Shown in pieces: positions 9,392 through 18,586 of a stretch of DNA of 64,000 bases. Source of the DNA: Thalassovita mediterranea. GTDB taxonomy: Bacteria > Pseudomonadota > Alphaproteobacteria > Rhodobacterales > Rhodobacteraceae. Each line of letters opens with the position of its first letter. Position 1 is the first letter of the stretch. The notes below the pieces were generated by a model. The model searched no databases, was not told the DNA's origin, and saw only the letters and a program-made list of their open reading frames with translations. The translations under genes were made by a program, and so were the position numbers. The stretch lies in assembly GCF_001458435.1 (NCBI RefSeq), contig NZ_CYSF01000018.1:1-64000 (forward strand). Direction: 5' to 3'.

Positions 9392-10189
9392 TCAGTTTAG
9401 GTGTGCGGCCTGTGGTAAAATCCACGCGCCGCCCATTGGTGGGGGCGTGTTGACCTGCAGCTTGCAGTGGTAGGCTGCGCTGAGGGTGTCATTGGTCAGT
9501 ACCTGTTGTGGCGTGCCATGTGCGCGGACGGATCCAGCATCAATCAATGTGATCTGATCGGCAAACATCGCCGTCAGGTTGAGGTCGTGCATCACCGCCA
9601 CCACACCGCCGCCCGCGCGGGCATAGTCCTGCGCCAGTTGCATCACCACCAGCTGATGCCCGATATCAAGGGCTGACACTGGTTCATCCAGAAACAACCA
9701 GCGCGGTTGTCCGTCTAGCACCGGTTCCCAGATCTGCACCAGCACGCGCGCCAACTGCACCCGCTGTTTTTCACCACCTGAGAGGTCGTGGAAATAGCGC
9801 CCTTCGAACCCCGTCAGCCCGACGCGGGCCAGCGCCTGCAAGGGCAGGGTATCGCTGGTGTCGGGGCGGCTACTGGCCAGTCCAGCGGTCAGGCCAAGGC
9901 GCACCACCTCTAGCACAGTGAAGGGAAAGGCGAGGTTCGCCGCCTGCGGCAGCACGGCGCGGGTCATTGCCAGCTCATGCGGTTTCATCGATGCGCAATC
10001 CTGCCCGTTGATCTGCACCTTTCCGGTGTAGGCCAGTTCGCCGGTGATGGCGCGCAGTAGCGTGGTTTTGCCCGATCCGTTGGGGCCGACTATCGCGGTG
10101 ACCTCACCAGCGCGGGCGGCGAAGTCGATGCCGTGCAGGATCTCTTTGCGGCCCAGTTTGACGTGGATGTCTGTGGCTGTCAGGGACAT
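9392..10189 (-). CDS. hmuV: Haem ABC transporter ATP-binding protein
   Basis: 265 residues from ATG 10189, which has GGAG upstream inside the end of hmuU. ATPase motifs: Walker A GPNGSGKTT (about 35-43), signature LSGGEKQRVQLAR, Walker B WLFLDEP, H-loop VMHDLNL. It powers haem import through HmuU from periplasmic HmuT. Last gene of the hmuRSTUV operon; only one base separates it from the hmuU stop. Confidence 0.93.
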   Translation of the reverse strand: MSLTATDIHVKLGRKEILHGIDFAARAGEVTAIVGPNGSGKTTLLRAITGELAYTGKVQINGQDCASMKPHELAMTRAVLPQAANLAFPFTVLEVVRLGLTAGLASSRPDTSDTLPLQALARVGLTGFEGRYFHDLSGGEKQRVQLARVLVQIWEPVLDGQPRWLFLDEPVSALDIGHQLVVMQLAQDYARAGGGVVAVMHDLNLTAMFADQITLIDAGSVRAHGTPQQVLTNDTLSAAYHCKLQVNTPPPMGGAWILPQAAHLN

Positions 10190-10190
10190 C

Positions 10191-11264
10191 TTACATCTCC
10201 ACCAGATTACGGTTTTTGAGGAGGATCCACAGGAAGAACGGCCCGCCGATGGCGGCCATGACGATCCCGATGGGCAGCTCAGCCGGGGCAATGACCACCC
10301 GCGAAATGGCATCTGCCAAAAGTAGGATAATCGCCCCCAACAGCGCCCCGTTGATCAACAGGCCCCGGTGATCCGGCCCCTGCACCAGACGCAACAGATG
10401 GGGCACCACAATGCCGACAAACCCGATGCCACCGGTCACAGCGGTGGACGCCCCGATAGAGGCGGCGACGGTCATGATCGCGATACGTTTCATCTTTTGC
10501 ACGTCGATGCCAAGGTGATGCGCTGCGGCTTCGCCCAGGGTCAGGGCGTTTAGCGCGCGGGCCAGAAACGGTGCGGCGATCAGCGTCAGGATGATCAGCG
10601 GCGCTGAGGCGCTGAGCTTTTCCCAGCTGGCCCCGGCAACGGATCCCATACTCCAGAACGTCAAATCGCGCAGCTGATTGTCATCAGCATAATAAACCAA
10701 CAGCCCCATAAAGGCCCCGATCAGCGCGCCCAATGCGATGCCCGCCAAAAGCATGGTCGCCACCGATGTGCGGCCGCCACGGGTCGCAACAGCATAGAGC
10801 AGTAGGGTCGTGATCCACCCGCCGATGAAGGCCGCGAAGGGAACTGAATATTTGCCCACCGCGGCGGCAACGGTCACAGGCAGGAAACCACCCAGCACAA
10901 TGGCCACAACCGCGCCAAAGCCAGCGCCAGCGCTGACGCCGACCAGACCGGGATCGGCCAGCGGGTTGCGAAACAGACCCTGCATCACTGCGCCAGACAC
11001 CGCGAGGGAGGCACCGACCAGTGCAGCGGTCAACATGCGCGGCATCCGGATGTCCCAAATGATGATCTGATCACGTAGGGACCCTTCACCGACCAAGGCG
11101 GCCAGAACATCCGTCTGATCCGCCGCCCCCCAGCCAAGGCTGAGGAGCATGGCCGCCGCCAAGACCACGATTAAAATCACGCTCAGCAGCTGTGACAGAC
11201 GGCGACGATCACCGCCGCGGCGCTGGGCAGTCTGCGTCAGCGACGTAGCATCTGCGGCAACCAT
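10191..11264 (-). CDS. hmuU: Haem ABC transporter permease (FecCD family)
   Basis: 357 residues with about ten hydrophobic helices and the family phrases DIRMPRMLTAALVGASLAVSGAVMQG(partial) and FRNPLADPGLVG. FecCD/BtuC-type permeases form the inner-membrane channel for haem or siderophores. The start codon overlaps the hmuT stop (ATGA). A basic, Gln/Arg-rich N-terminus precedes the first helix. Confidence 0.93.
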   Translation of the reverse strand: MVAADATSLTQTAQRRGGDRRRLSQLLSVILIVVLAAAMLLSLGWGAADQTDVLAALVGEGSLRDQIIIWDIRMPRMLTAALVGASLAVSGAVMQGLFRNPLADPGLVGVSAGAGFGAVVAIVLGGFLPVTVAAAVGKYSVPFAAFIGGWITTLLLYAVATRGGRTSVATMLLAGIALGALIGAFMGLLVYYADDNQLRDLTFWSMGSVAGASWEKLSASAPLIILTLIAAPFLARALNALTLGEAAAHHLGIDVQKMKRIAIMTVAASIGASTAVTGGIGFVGIVVPHLLRLVQGPDHRGLLINGALLGAIILLLADAISRVVIAPAELPIGIVMAAIGGPFFLWILLKNRNLVEM

Positions 11265-12145
11265 CAGTTCACAACCTCCTCTGCGGGATAGAGAACCTGG
11301 TGCAGTTCACTGACAAAGGAGGCCGTGCGCGGCCCGAAACCAAGGGCGGCACCGTCGATGCTGTAAAATCCACCGTTTGCCGCGGCAGGTGTGGGGGCAA
11401 CAGCGGGCAGGGCCAGGATTTCCTCGGCCCGACCTTCGTGATCGGTGCGGCCGGTCATCATCAGCACCAGATCTGGTTGCGCTTTGATCACCGCTTCATC
11501 GTTGACCAGTTTGTAGCCTGCATAATCCTCGGCCATGACGTTGATGCCGCCGGCCAGTTCGATCAGCCCGTTGGCGCCTGTGTCACGACCCGACACGTTC
11601 AGGCGGCCACCGTCGTTGGACAGCACAAACATCACGCGCTTTTTGGTGTCCACCTTGGCGACCTTGGCGGCGATGGCGGCCAGCTCGGCTTTAACGTCAC
11701 TGGCCAGTGCCTCTGCCTGAGCGTCCTCGCCGATGGCGTGGCCGACGGTGCGAATGGCGTCTGTTACAGCCTCGGCGCTGAAACCATCATGGACCAGCAC
11801 AATAGGAACAGAGGCTTCGCGCAGCAGATCCATAGTTTCTACGGGTCCGGAGGTGTGGCGCGCGATGATCAGGTCGGGGGCGACAGACAGCACGCCCTCG
11901 GGCGACAGGCGACGCATGTAGCCGACGTCGGGCAGATCGTTCACCATTGCCGGATAGGTTGATGTGGTGTCACGCGCCACGATGCGATCCTGTGCACCAA
12001 GGGCGAAGAGGATTTCCGTGATCGGCCCACCGACGGAGACGATGGATTTTGCTTGCGGGTAGCTGTCGCCGTGGTCCTCTGCCGCGAAAGCGGCGGCAGA
12101 GAGGCCAATCGCGGCCACAGCGCCTAAGGTCAGTGAACGGATCAT
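11264..12145 (-). CDS. hmuT: Periplasmic haem-binding protein
   Basis: 293 residues. A cleavable signal peptide (about 1-21, ending AFAA) is followed by the class III binding-protein fold with IVSVGGPITEILFALGAQDRIVARD and RRLSPEGVLSVAPDLIIA. It delivers haem to HmuUV. It overlaps hmuS by 4 nt upstream (ATGA) and hmuU downstream, so translation is coupled. Confidence 0.92.
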   Translation of the reverse strand: MIRSLTLGAVAAIGLSAAAFAAEDHGDSYPQAKSIVSVGGPITEILFALGAQDRIVARDTTSTYPAMVNDLPDVGYMRRLSPEGVLSVAPDLIIARHTSGPVETMDLLREASVPIVLVHDGFSAEAVTDAIRTVGHAIGEDAQAEALASDVKAELAAIAAKVAKVDTKKRVMFVLSNDGGRLNVSGRDTGANGLIELAGGINVMAEDYAGYKLVNDEAVIKAQPDLVLMMTGRTDHEGRAEEILALPAVAPTPAAANGGFYSIDGAALGFGPRTASFVSELHQVLYPAEEVVN

Positions 12146-13215
12146 GCCGGAACCTCTTCTTTCGTAAGGGTAGGCAAGTCAGCGATGATCTGATGCCATT
12201 GGGCCAGATCGTCGGCGTCATTGTTCGGATCGCGCATGCCAAAGACCTGCATGATGGTCATGCCACGGTTGTCAAAACATTCCAGCGACACGGCAGGGCC
12301 GCGTTTGGTGGGCTTTTCGACCGCATAAACCTCGGCCACGTGGTCATTGCGCAGGTGCAGATCGAACCGCTCATCCAACACGTTGACCCAAGGCCCCATG
12401 TTCTTGATGTTGTCCAGACGGCCCCAATGGATCTGGATATTGCCGGGGTTGCCGACGAACAAAATGGTGCGCTGTTTCAGCTCTGACACGCGGTTGATCA
12501 AGGTTTCGACAGCCGAGATTTCTAGCGGGCGCACCCATTTTTCACCCGCAACCAGACGGTAGGCGCCCAGACGGTTCATGCCCAGTTTCGACGTCAGCCG
12601 CATGAACTGGTGGGTGTCGGTCATCTTGCCCCACTCCTGCAGCAGAACGTCCCGTTTGGCGGGGTTCCATTTGGCGGGTTCGATGGGGGTGGCCTCAACC
12701 ACGTCGATGCCTTCGGATTGGTCGGCATCGGTCAGCTCTGCCACAACAGCGGCCCATGCGTCGTGGTTCGATCCCTCGCGCATAAACACCTTATGGACGG
12801 CGTCACCGGCGGCATCAAACACCTGCAGCGTGCGGCGCAAGCCACGGTCGGTTTCCTGTTCGATGGCGAAGCCATGCACCCAGTGTTTGGGGAAGATACG
12901 CAGGTCAATCTCATGGCCCACAACCATCGCCGCATGGGCGCCGGAGGTGTATTTGCCATAGGTGCCCACACGTTCATGCACGGCAGAAAAGTTGCGTGTC
13001 AGCGCCATGACTTCGCCCAGTTTGCTGATTGCAGGCATCAGCTGATCGGGATGGGGATTGATGCGGGTGATCACCTCGCCGTTGCGCTGACCCAGATGGG
13101 CGGCGACCAGTTCGGCCTCTGAGATGGCCAGCTTGTCTGCCAGATCGCGGTCGCGCATTTTGGGATTGTCGAGTTTTGCCTGACGGATGTCGGCGGCACT
13201 TGGTTTCTGGGTCAT
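12142..13215 (-). CDS. hmuS: Haem degradation/utilisation protein HmuS
   Basis: 357 residues from ATG 13215. It matches the HemS/ChuX family: two similar halves, with family phrases VMALTRNFSAVHERVGTYGKY and FVGNPGNIQIHWGRLDNIKNMGPWVNVLDERFDLHLR. The protein binds imported haem in the cytoplasm and frees its iron. It is second in the operon, between receptor and binding protein. Confidence 0.93.
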   Translation of the reverse strand: MTQKPSAADIRQAKLDNPKMRDRDLADKLAISEAELVAAHLGQRNGEVITRINPHPDQLMPAISKLGEVMALTRNFSAVHERVGTYGKYTSGAHAAMVVGHEIDLRIFPKHWVHGFAIEQETDRGLRRTLQVFDAAGDAVHKVFMREGSNHDAWAAVVAELTDADQSEGIDVVEATPIEPAKWNPAKRDVLLQEWGKMTDTHQFMRLTSKLGMNRLGAYRLVAGEKWVRPLEISAVETLINRVSELKQRTILFVGNPGNIQIHWGRLDNIKNMGPWVNVLDERFDLHLRNDHVAEVYAVEKPTKRGPAVSLECFDNRGMTIMQVFGMRDPNNDADDLAQWHQIIADLPTLTKEEVPA

Positions 13216-13294
13216 CGGACTACCTCGAAGACAGAGAGCGAAGAGAAGGGGGGATGGCGCCGGGCATCGGGCCAGATCCCGAAAACTGCAAAGG

Positions 13295-13317
13295 GGCGGC
13301 CCCAGACAGGGGCCACC
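13295..13317 (-). promoter_or_regulatory. Intercistronic hairpin between hmuR and hmuS
   Basis: A 9-bp GC-rich stem with one G-T pair on the minus strand (GGTGGCCCC / GGGGCCGCC), 19 nt after the hmuR stop. No T tract follows. It may lower expression of hmuSTUV relative to the receptor or protect the hmuR message. Confidence 0.5.
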
Positions 13318-13335
13318 CGATAGGATCACAATGGA

Positions 13336-15411
13336 TCAGAAGGTTTTCGCCAGGGTGAACTTGATGTTACGGCCCTTGGCGTTCCGGTTGGGGTTGGTCA
13401 GGTAGGGGCGATAGGTGGTGTCGAACAGGTTTTCGACGCCCAGTCGCATTTCCGTGCCCGCCAGTGCGCCGCTTTTGGGTTTGTAGCCAACAGACAGCGC
13501 GTAGGTGGTCCAGTCATCCGACGGTGCGGTTGCGCCGCCTGCGGATGTGGTGCGGTTGTGGGCAAAGGCATGTTTGGCCTCAACCGCGATGTCCAGCTGT
13601 TCATCCATGAACTTCTTGCCCACAGTCAGCTGAACAGTGTCCGCTGGTGTGTAGTTAAAGAAGGTGCTGGTGCCGTTGATGGTGCCACGGGTGCGTGCGG
13701 CCGCAAAGTCGGCGTAGAAGACCGGGCTGGCGTAGTTCAGTTCCAGCTCCAGACCTTCCAGTTTGGTGTCGTTGATGCCGGAATAGGTGGTGCCATCCCA
13801 GATCTCGGTGCGGAAGGCCGTCAGTTTGGCCTGCAGGCGGTCCTCATCCATCATTACGTCAAAGCCGTCATAGGACAGGCCCAATTCGAATGTGGTGGCT
13901 TTTTCCGATTTCTCGCGGTTTGCGCTCGAGCGCAAATCGTCAAGGATTGGCAGGTTTTCGTTGTAGGCCGCGCTACCGAATACGGCAAAGGTATCGCTGA
14001 CCGCGTAACGTGCGGACAGGGCACCGGTCCAGGCCTGTTTCTTGTACTGCGTTCCGTCGGGGATTGCGGTGTAGGGAATGCAGAAACCGGGACCGAAACA
14101 AACCGTGGTGTCGCGGTTGTTCTGCGATGTCAGGGTCTGTTTTTCAAAACGGATCTGCGGGGTGACAGTCAGGCGATCACCAACTTCCATTTTGTTGGCA
14201 ATATAGAGCGAGATACTTTCGTCCGTACCGCCGGGGGCCGTACCGTCGTTTTCACCCGCATCCGCACCGCTGAGCAGGATAGCGCTGCGTTCGCGGTTTT
14301 TGAATTCGACACCAGTGGTCAGGGTGTGGCTGACCGAAGCAGTATCGAAGCGCGCGCGGTTTTCCAGACGCAGGCCGTGCGTGACCGTGTCGTGGTCGGT
14401 GTTGGTCAGGTTGGCACCCACAGTTGAGGAGGTGATCTCCATCTCTTCCTGTTTGCGGAACAGGCGGGCTTCAAAGTCAATCAGATCGTTTTCGACCGAG
14501 GTATAGCGATAGGACAGATAGGCAGTTTTGTCCTTCATGATGCGGTCAACCAGCGTGCCACTCCACAACGGATCAAAGGCGTCATAGGGCACGTCTTCGG
14601 CAGGTGAGGTGGTCTGCGTGTAGCCAAAGGTCAGGCGGCTGTCGTCGGTCAACTGATAGTTCAGTTTCAACAGGCCTGAGGGTGCTTTGAACCCTGTTGC
14701 CTGACGTGTGGTGCCACTGCCGTCTTTGCCCTCTTTGACTTTGCGGTAGCCGTAGAAAGCCAAGGCGTTAAAGCGGTCGCTGGGGGCAAACGATAGGATC
14801 GTCGTCGACAACAGGCCGTCGCCGTTGCTTTCATAGCCGACCTTTTGGCGCACAGAGAATGTATCGCCGTCTTGCAAGAAGTCGGTGGCGTCTTTGGTCT
14901 GTGCTTCGACCGTGCCGCCCATCGCGCCCGAATTATAGCGGAAGCTTTCGCCGGGGCCACGGGTGACCTCGACAGATCGGAACAATTCCGGTTCCAGCGA
15001 CAGGAGCGACCCGTTGCGATAGATCTCTTCGGCACCCGAAGGCACGCCGTCGATGACAACGGCCACATGGCCGTCGGTGCCGTAGGTGCCGGCCTGCGCG
15101 CCAAGACCACGGATGTTCACAGCCGACCCCTGCGGGGTGGAGCCGTTGATCAGGCTGACGTTCGGGATCGAATCCAGCAGTTCGCCAAACGATGTGGCCT
15201 GACGGGCCTCAATCTCTTTTTGGTCAACCACGGTGGTGGAGGTGGCGGTGTCGGTCTGAACGCCGCGGCGGCTTTCGTTTAGCTGGATTTCTTCCAGTTC
15301 GATGATGTCATCGCTGTCTAGAAAGGCATCCTGTGCCAAACCGGCGCTGGGCGTGGCGGTTAGGGCGGTCAGGCCAGCAATGGCCACCGCAAATGGTGAT
15401 GTGCGCTTCAT
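13336..15411 (-). CDS. hmuR: TonB-dependent haem receptor
   Basis: 691 residues. Signal peptide about 1-26 (ending GLAQ); a TonB-box region near IIELEEIQLNES; plug domain with TSFGELLDSIPNVSL and VNIRGLGAQAG; then a 22-strand-type barrel ending in the outer-membrane signature NIKFTLAKTF. It imports haem across the outer membrane using TonB energy; tonB/exbBD are not in the window. First gene of the operon, with an iron box 105 nt upstream. Confidence 0.93.
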   Translation of the reverse strand: MKRTSPFAVAIAGLTALTATPSAGLAQDAFLDSDDIIELEEIQLNESRRGVQTDTATSTTVVDQKEIEARQATSFGELLDSIPNVSLINGSTPQGSAVNIRGLGAQAGTYGTDGHVAVVIDGVPSGAEEIYRNGSLLSLEPELFRSVEVTRGPGESFRYNSGAMGGTVEAQTKDATDFLQDGDTFSVRQKVGYESNGDGLLSTTILSFAPSDRFNALAFYGYRKVKEGKDGSGTTRQATGFKAPSGLLKLNYQLTDDSRLTFGYTQTTSPAEDVPYDAFDPLWSGTLVDRIMKDKTAYLSYRYTSVENDLIDFEARLFRKQEEMEITSSTVGANLTNTDHDTVTHGLRLENRARFDTASVSHTLTTGVEFKNRERSAILLSGADAGENDGTAPGGTDESISLYIANKMEVGDRLTVTPQIRFEKQTLTSQNNRDTTVCFGPGFCIPYTAIPDGTQYKKQAWTGALSARYAVSDTFAVFGSAAYNENLPILDDLRSSANREKSEKATTFELGLSYDGFDVMMDEDRLQAKLTAFRTEIWDGTTYSGINDTKLEGLELELNYASPVFYADFAAARTRGTINGTSTFFNYTPADTVQLTVGKKFMDEQLDIAVEAKHAFAHNRTTSAGGATAPSDDWTTYALSVGYKPKSGALAGTEMRLGVENLFDTTYRPYLTNPNRNAKGRNIKFTLAKTF

Positions 15412-15515
15412 GGTCCCCTCAAAGCGTAGATGTTGGATGGCTGCGCAGGCAGGCGCAGAATCGGTCTAGCTGGCTTTGAAGAGCGTGCTGGGTGAGCGAG
15501 GTCGTTTTATTAACT

Positions 15516-15530
15516 TGATTTCTTTTGTCA
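15516..15530 (-). promoter_or_regulatory. Iron-Rhodo-box upstream of hmuR
   Basis: The sequence TGA-N9-TCA is present, extended to perfect CTTGA / TCAAG arms (15514-15532). TGA-N9-TCA is the iron-responsive element described by comparative genomics for Rhodobacterales, bound by RirA/IscR-type regulators. Its place 105-119 nt before hmuR fits repression of haem uptake when iron is sufficient. Confidence 0.7.
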
Positions 15531-15594
15531 AGAATTGAAGCCGACTCTGCGGTCTTTCCGGTTCGCCCGCCTGTTTGTGTTGCAAAGCGGGCAA

Positions 15595-15628
15595 ACAAAA
15601 AACGCGCGCCAAGCAGGGCGCGCGTTTT
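15595..15628 (-). terminator. Terminator of the DEAD-box helicase gene
   Basis: Perfect 12-bp arms (AAAACGCGCGCC / GGCGCGCGTTTT), loop 6 nt, with a T tract on the minus strand. It lies 37 nt after the helicase stop and insulates hmuR. Confidence 0.85.
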
Positions 15629-15664
15629 CTGGGTGAGGTGTCGCGTATTAAAAAATCCGCTGGA

Positions 15665-17050
15665 TCAATCTCGGGCAGGGGCCGGTTTGCGGCGACGCGG
15701 GCGACGCGATTTGGAATTTGCGGGTCGATCCGATTGGGGCCGCTCAGATTGTCCGCCGTCTGCCTTTGATCGCTCGGTACGGGGACGTCCGCCGCCGTTG
15801 CCACCACCATTGCTACCGCTGCGACCACGACGATTGCCACCACCGTTGCCGCCGTTGCCTGCGCCACCACGACCACCACGGCGACGATTGCCGCCGGGTT
15901 TCTTCGGTGCCTCACTCGGCAAGAAGGGGGTGCCGGAGGCCACGGGGATCTCCAACTTCATCACCTTCTGGATGTCGCGCAGCTGTTCGGCCTCATCGAC
16001 GGTGCAAAACGCAATCGCTTCACCTTCACGGCCTGCACGCGCGGTACGGCCAATGCGGTGCACATAGTTGTCGGGCGTGTCGGGCAGATCGTAGTTGATC
16101 ACATAGGCGACGCCCGGAATGTCGATGCCACGCGCAGCCACATCGGTGGCAACCAGCACGGTGATCGTGCCATCGCGGAACCCTTTGATGGCACGGTCGC
16201 GCTGGTTCTGGCTTTTGTTGCCGTGGATCGAGGCGGCGTTGTAGCCATCGCGCACAAGCGACTTCATCAGCTTCTCGGCACCCCATTTGGTGCGGGCGAA
16301 CACCAGCGTCAGCGCGTTCAGATCGCGCGACAGGATTTCGCGCAGCAGCTTGGGTTTGTCGTCACGGCCCAGGAAATGCACCGATTGTGTGACCTTATCA
16401 GCCGCCTTACCGGGGGGCGATACCTGCACGCGGCGGGGATTGTTCAGATAGGCCTGCGACAGCTCTTCCATCTGTTTGGGCATGGTAGCCGAAAACAGCA
16501 TGGTCTGGCGCGGGGTGCCCAGTTTCGGTGCGATTTTGCGCAGCGCATGGATAAAGCCCATGTCTAGCATCTGATCCGCTTCATCCAGTACCAGATGGCG
16601 GGTTTTCGACAGGTCAACCGCGCCACGGTCCATCAGGTCAATCAGACGGCCGGGGGTGGCGACCAAAATGTCGGTGCCACGGTTCAGAACCGCGATCTGG
16701 CGGTTGATCGACTGGCCGCCAACGACGGTGCGCACATGGATGCTGGTGTGTTGCGCCAGCATGTTCAGGTTGTCGGCGATTTGGTTCACCAATTCGCGCG
16801 TCGGGGCCAGCACCAGTGCCTTGACGGTTTTCGCGGGGGCTTTGGCCGGATCGTTCAGCAGCTGTTCCATCAGCGGCAGGCCAAAAGCCAGCGTTTTGCC
16901 GGTGCCGGTCTGGGCCAGACCCAGAATGTCGTGGCCTTCCAGCGCCAGCGGGATCGCTTGGTTCTGGATTGGGGTGGGTTGGGTCAGGCCAGCTTTGGCC
17001 AGCGCCTTGTTCAGGGCTGGGCTGAGGCCCAGCATGTCGAAGTCAAACAA
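15665..17050 (-). CDS. DEAD-box ATP-dependent RNA helicase (RhlE type)
   Basis: 461 residues from TTG 17050. Motifs in order: Q motif PTPIQNQAIP, I AQTGTGKT, Ia PTRELVNQ, II DEAD, III SAT, VI HRIGRTARAGREG. It unwinds structured RNA. The C-terminal 95 residues are a Gly/Arg/Asn low-complexity tail ending in a basic RRPRRRKPAP stretch, probably an RNA-binding disordered tail. The TTG start is chosen because AAAGGA lies 5 nt upstream and LFDFDMLGL is the usual family N-terminus; ATG 17035 is the alternative. Confidence 0.9.
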   Translation of the reverse strand: MFDFDMLGLSPALNKALAKAGLTQPTPIQNQAIPLALEGHDILGLAQTGTGKTLAFGLPLMEQLLNDPAKAPAKTVKALVLAPTRELVNQIADNLNMLAQHTSIHVRTVVGGQSINRQIAVLNRGTDILVATPGRLIDLMDRGAVDLSKTRHLVLDEADQMLDMGFIHALRKIAPKLGTPRQTMLFSATMPKQMEELSQAYLNNPRRVQVSPPGKAADKVTQSVHFLGRDDKPKLLREILSRDLNALTLVFARTKWGAEKLMKSLVRDGYNAASIHGNKSQNQRDRAIKGFRDGTITVLVATDVAARGIDIPGVAYVINYDLPDTPDNYVHRIGRTARAGREGEAIAFCTVDEAEQLRDIQKVMKLEIPVASGTPFLPSEAPKKPGGNRRRGGRGGAGNGGNGGGNRRGRSGSNGGGNGGGRPRTERSKADGGQSERPQSDRPANSKSRRPRRRKPAPARD

Positions 17051-17354
17051 ATCATGTCCTTTCGCGCTGGGCCGTTTGGGCGCAGCGCAGGGGGCCGCGT
17101 GAGATGCGGCAGCACGAGGTTTCACGCAGATCTGATACTCCCGACGCCACATGCGGCGGGCGGTCCTGCGTCAAGAACCCTGCGTGATGGGGAACTAAAG
17201 GGTGGTGGGGTCACTGGGCCGGATGCGGATGGTCATGCATCGGCCGGCTGGTCACGCGACAGCGCAGCGATGGGGCGCATATGGCTGTCGCGGGCGCGAA
17301 AGTCAAGCGGGCAGGCGCGCCGGTCGGGGTGGCGCGCCTTTGGTCTGCGGCGGA
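17051..17354. repeat. Gene-free gap with a GC-rich inverted repeat
   Basis: No gene is supported here. At 17313-17339 there are perfect 9-bp arms AGGCGCGCC / GGCGCGCCT with a 9-nt loop, just beyond the dtd stop. They lack a T tract on the minus strand, so termination there is possible but weak. The other end must carry the helicase promoter. Confidence 0.5.
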
Positions 17355-17801
17355 TTACACCGCTTCGGTGTCCATCCAGATGGTGACAGGACCGTCGTTC
17401 AGCAATTCGACCTTCATGTCGGCGCCAAATTCCCCCGTTTCCACCGGCACACCCTCTGCCGCCAGTTTCGCGGCGAAGTATTCATAAAGCGCCTTACCCT
17501 CCTCAGGTCGTGCGGCAGAGGAAAACCCGGGGCGGTTCCCGCGTGAGGTGTCTGCCGCCAGCGTGAACTGCGATACCACAAGGGCAGAGCCGCCGATGTC
17601 ACGCACGGATTTGTTCATCTTGCCCGCCTCATCCTTGAAGATGCGCTGCTTGGCAATCTTGGTCGCCAGATAGTCGGCCTGTGCCTCTGTGTCGCCCTGT
17701 ATGGCGCAGATCAGGATCAGCAGACCGGGGCCGGATCGACCGATTTTTTCACCATCCACGGTGACAGAGGCATGGGAAATTCGTTGCAACAGGGCGCGCA
17801 T
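17355..17801 (-). CDS. dtd: D-aminoacyl-tRNA deacylase
   Basis: 148 residues, the normal family length. It begins [18 protein letters not shown] and carries the catalytic SQFTL motif and the cross-subunit Pro motif as NDGPVT. It hydrolyses D-amino acids (for example D-Tyr) from tRNA, protecting translation. It is a stand-alone gene. Confidence 0.95.
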   Translation of the reverse strand: MRALLQRISHASVTVDGEKIGRSGPGLLILICAIQGDTEAQADYLATKIAKQRIFKDEAGKMNKSVRDIGGSALVVSQFTLAADTSRGNRPGFSSAARPEEGKALYEYFAAKLAAEGVPVETGEFGADMKVELLNDGPVTIWMDTEAV

Positions 17802-17914
17802 GGGCGGGTTCCTTTTGGATATTCGTTTGGGATCGGTAACTTTGTACCGTCAATCTTGGGGATTGGCGCCTGACGGGCGCGTCTGATCAAGGCGGGTTCA
17901 GTGCTGCGTGCGAC

Positions 17915-18586
17915 CTATGCACGCCAGTCCAGGACTTCGTCCAGATCTGCGCGGTCTGTGCGGAACCCGTTGATCGGGTGATCCGCGTCCCTGTAGCCGA
18001 AAGAAATGGCGCACAGGATCATGCGGTTGTCGGGAATCTGGAAATGATCGCGCAACGCGGGCGCATAGGCTGCCACCGCCGCCTGCGGGATGCTGGCCAC
18101 GCCCAATGCCTCAGCCGCGAGGGTAAACGCGGTGATAAACCCGCCGCAATCCAGTGCCCCATAGGGCCCAAGATCACGTTCCGAGGTGACAATCGCCACA
18201 TGCGGCGCCCCGAACAGGTGAAAGTTCTCTGCCATCTGCTTGGCCGAGGCAACGCGGTCGCCCTTTTCGATGCCCACCGCCTGATAGAGTTGTCCGCCGC
18301 AGGTGCGGCGGCGTTGCTGATAGGCGCCTGTATATTGTTTGGGCCATGCCAGATCAGGCGCGGGTGCGGTGGTTTCCGTTGCCGAAACCAATGCCGTGCG
18401 AAAGGCGTCTGTCGCAGCTTTGTCGGTTATGATGACCTGCCAAGGTTGCGCATTACACCAACTGGGAACGCGCCCCGCCGCGGTTACGATCCGTTCGATG
18501 TCGGCGCGCGGTACAGATTTATCCTGAAAGGCACGGCAGGAATGGCGGCGCGTCAGCAGTGTCTCGAATGTAGCGATTTCGGTCAT
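17915..18586 (-). CDS. Nitroreductase family FMN oxidoreductase
   Basis: 223 residues. RRHSCRAFQDKSVPRADIERIV and VPSWCNAQPWQVIIT near the N-terminus and GVASIPQAAVAAYAPALRDHF in the middle are typical of FMN/NAD(P)H nitroreductases. The substrate cannot be told from sequence. Its start overlaps the end of the zinc-ribbon gene (ATGA), so the two are co-transcribed. Confidence 0.88.
   Translation of the reverse strand: MTEIATFETLLTRRHSCRAFQDKSVPRADIERIVTAAGRVPSWCNAQPWQVIITDKAATDAFRTALVSATETTAPAPDLAWPKQYTGAYQQRRRTCGGQLYQAVGIEKGDRVASAKQMAENFHLFGAPHVAIVTSERDLGPYGALDCGGFITAFTLAAEALGVASIPQAAVAAYAPALRDHFQIPDNRMILCAISFGYRDADHPINGFRTDRADLDEVLDWRA

Noticed and set aside
15780-15900. Repeat tract of GGN/CCN triplets that looked like a tandem DNA repeat
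   Set aside because: It encodes the Gly/Arg/Asn-rich tail of the helicase in frame and is explained by that.
16595-17386. 263-residue plus-strand frame opposite the DEAD-box helicase
   Set aside because: Overlaps a gene with all helicase motifs; composition is that of an antisense frame.
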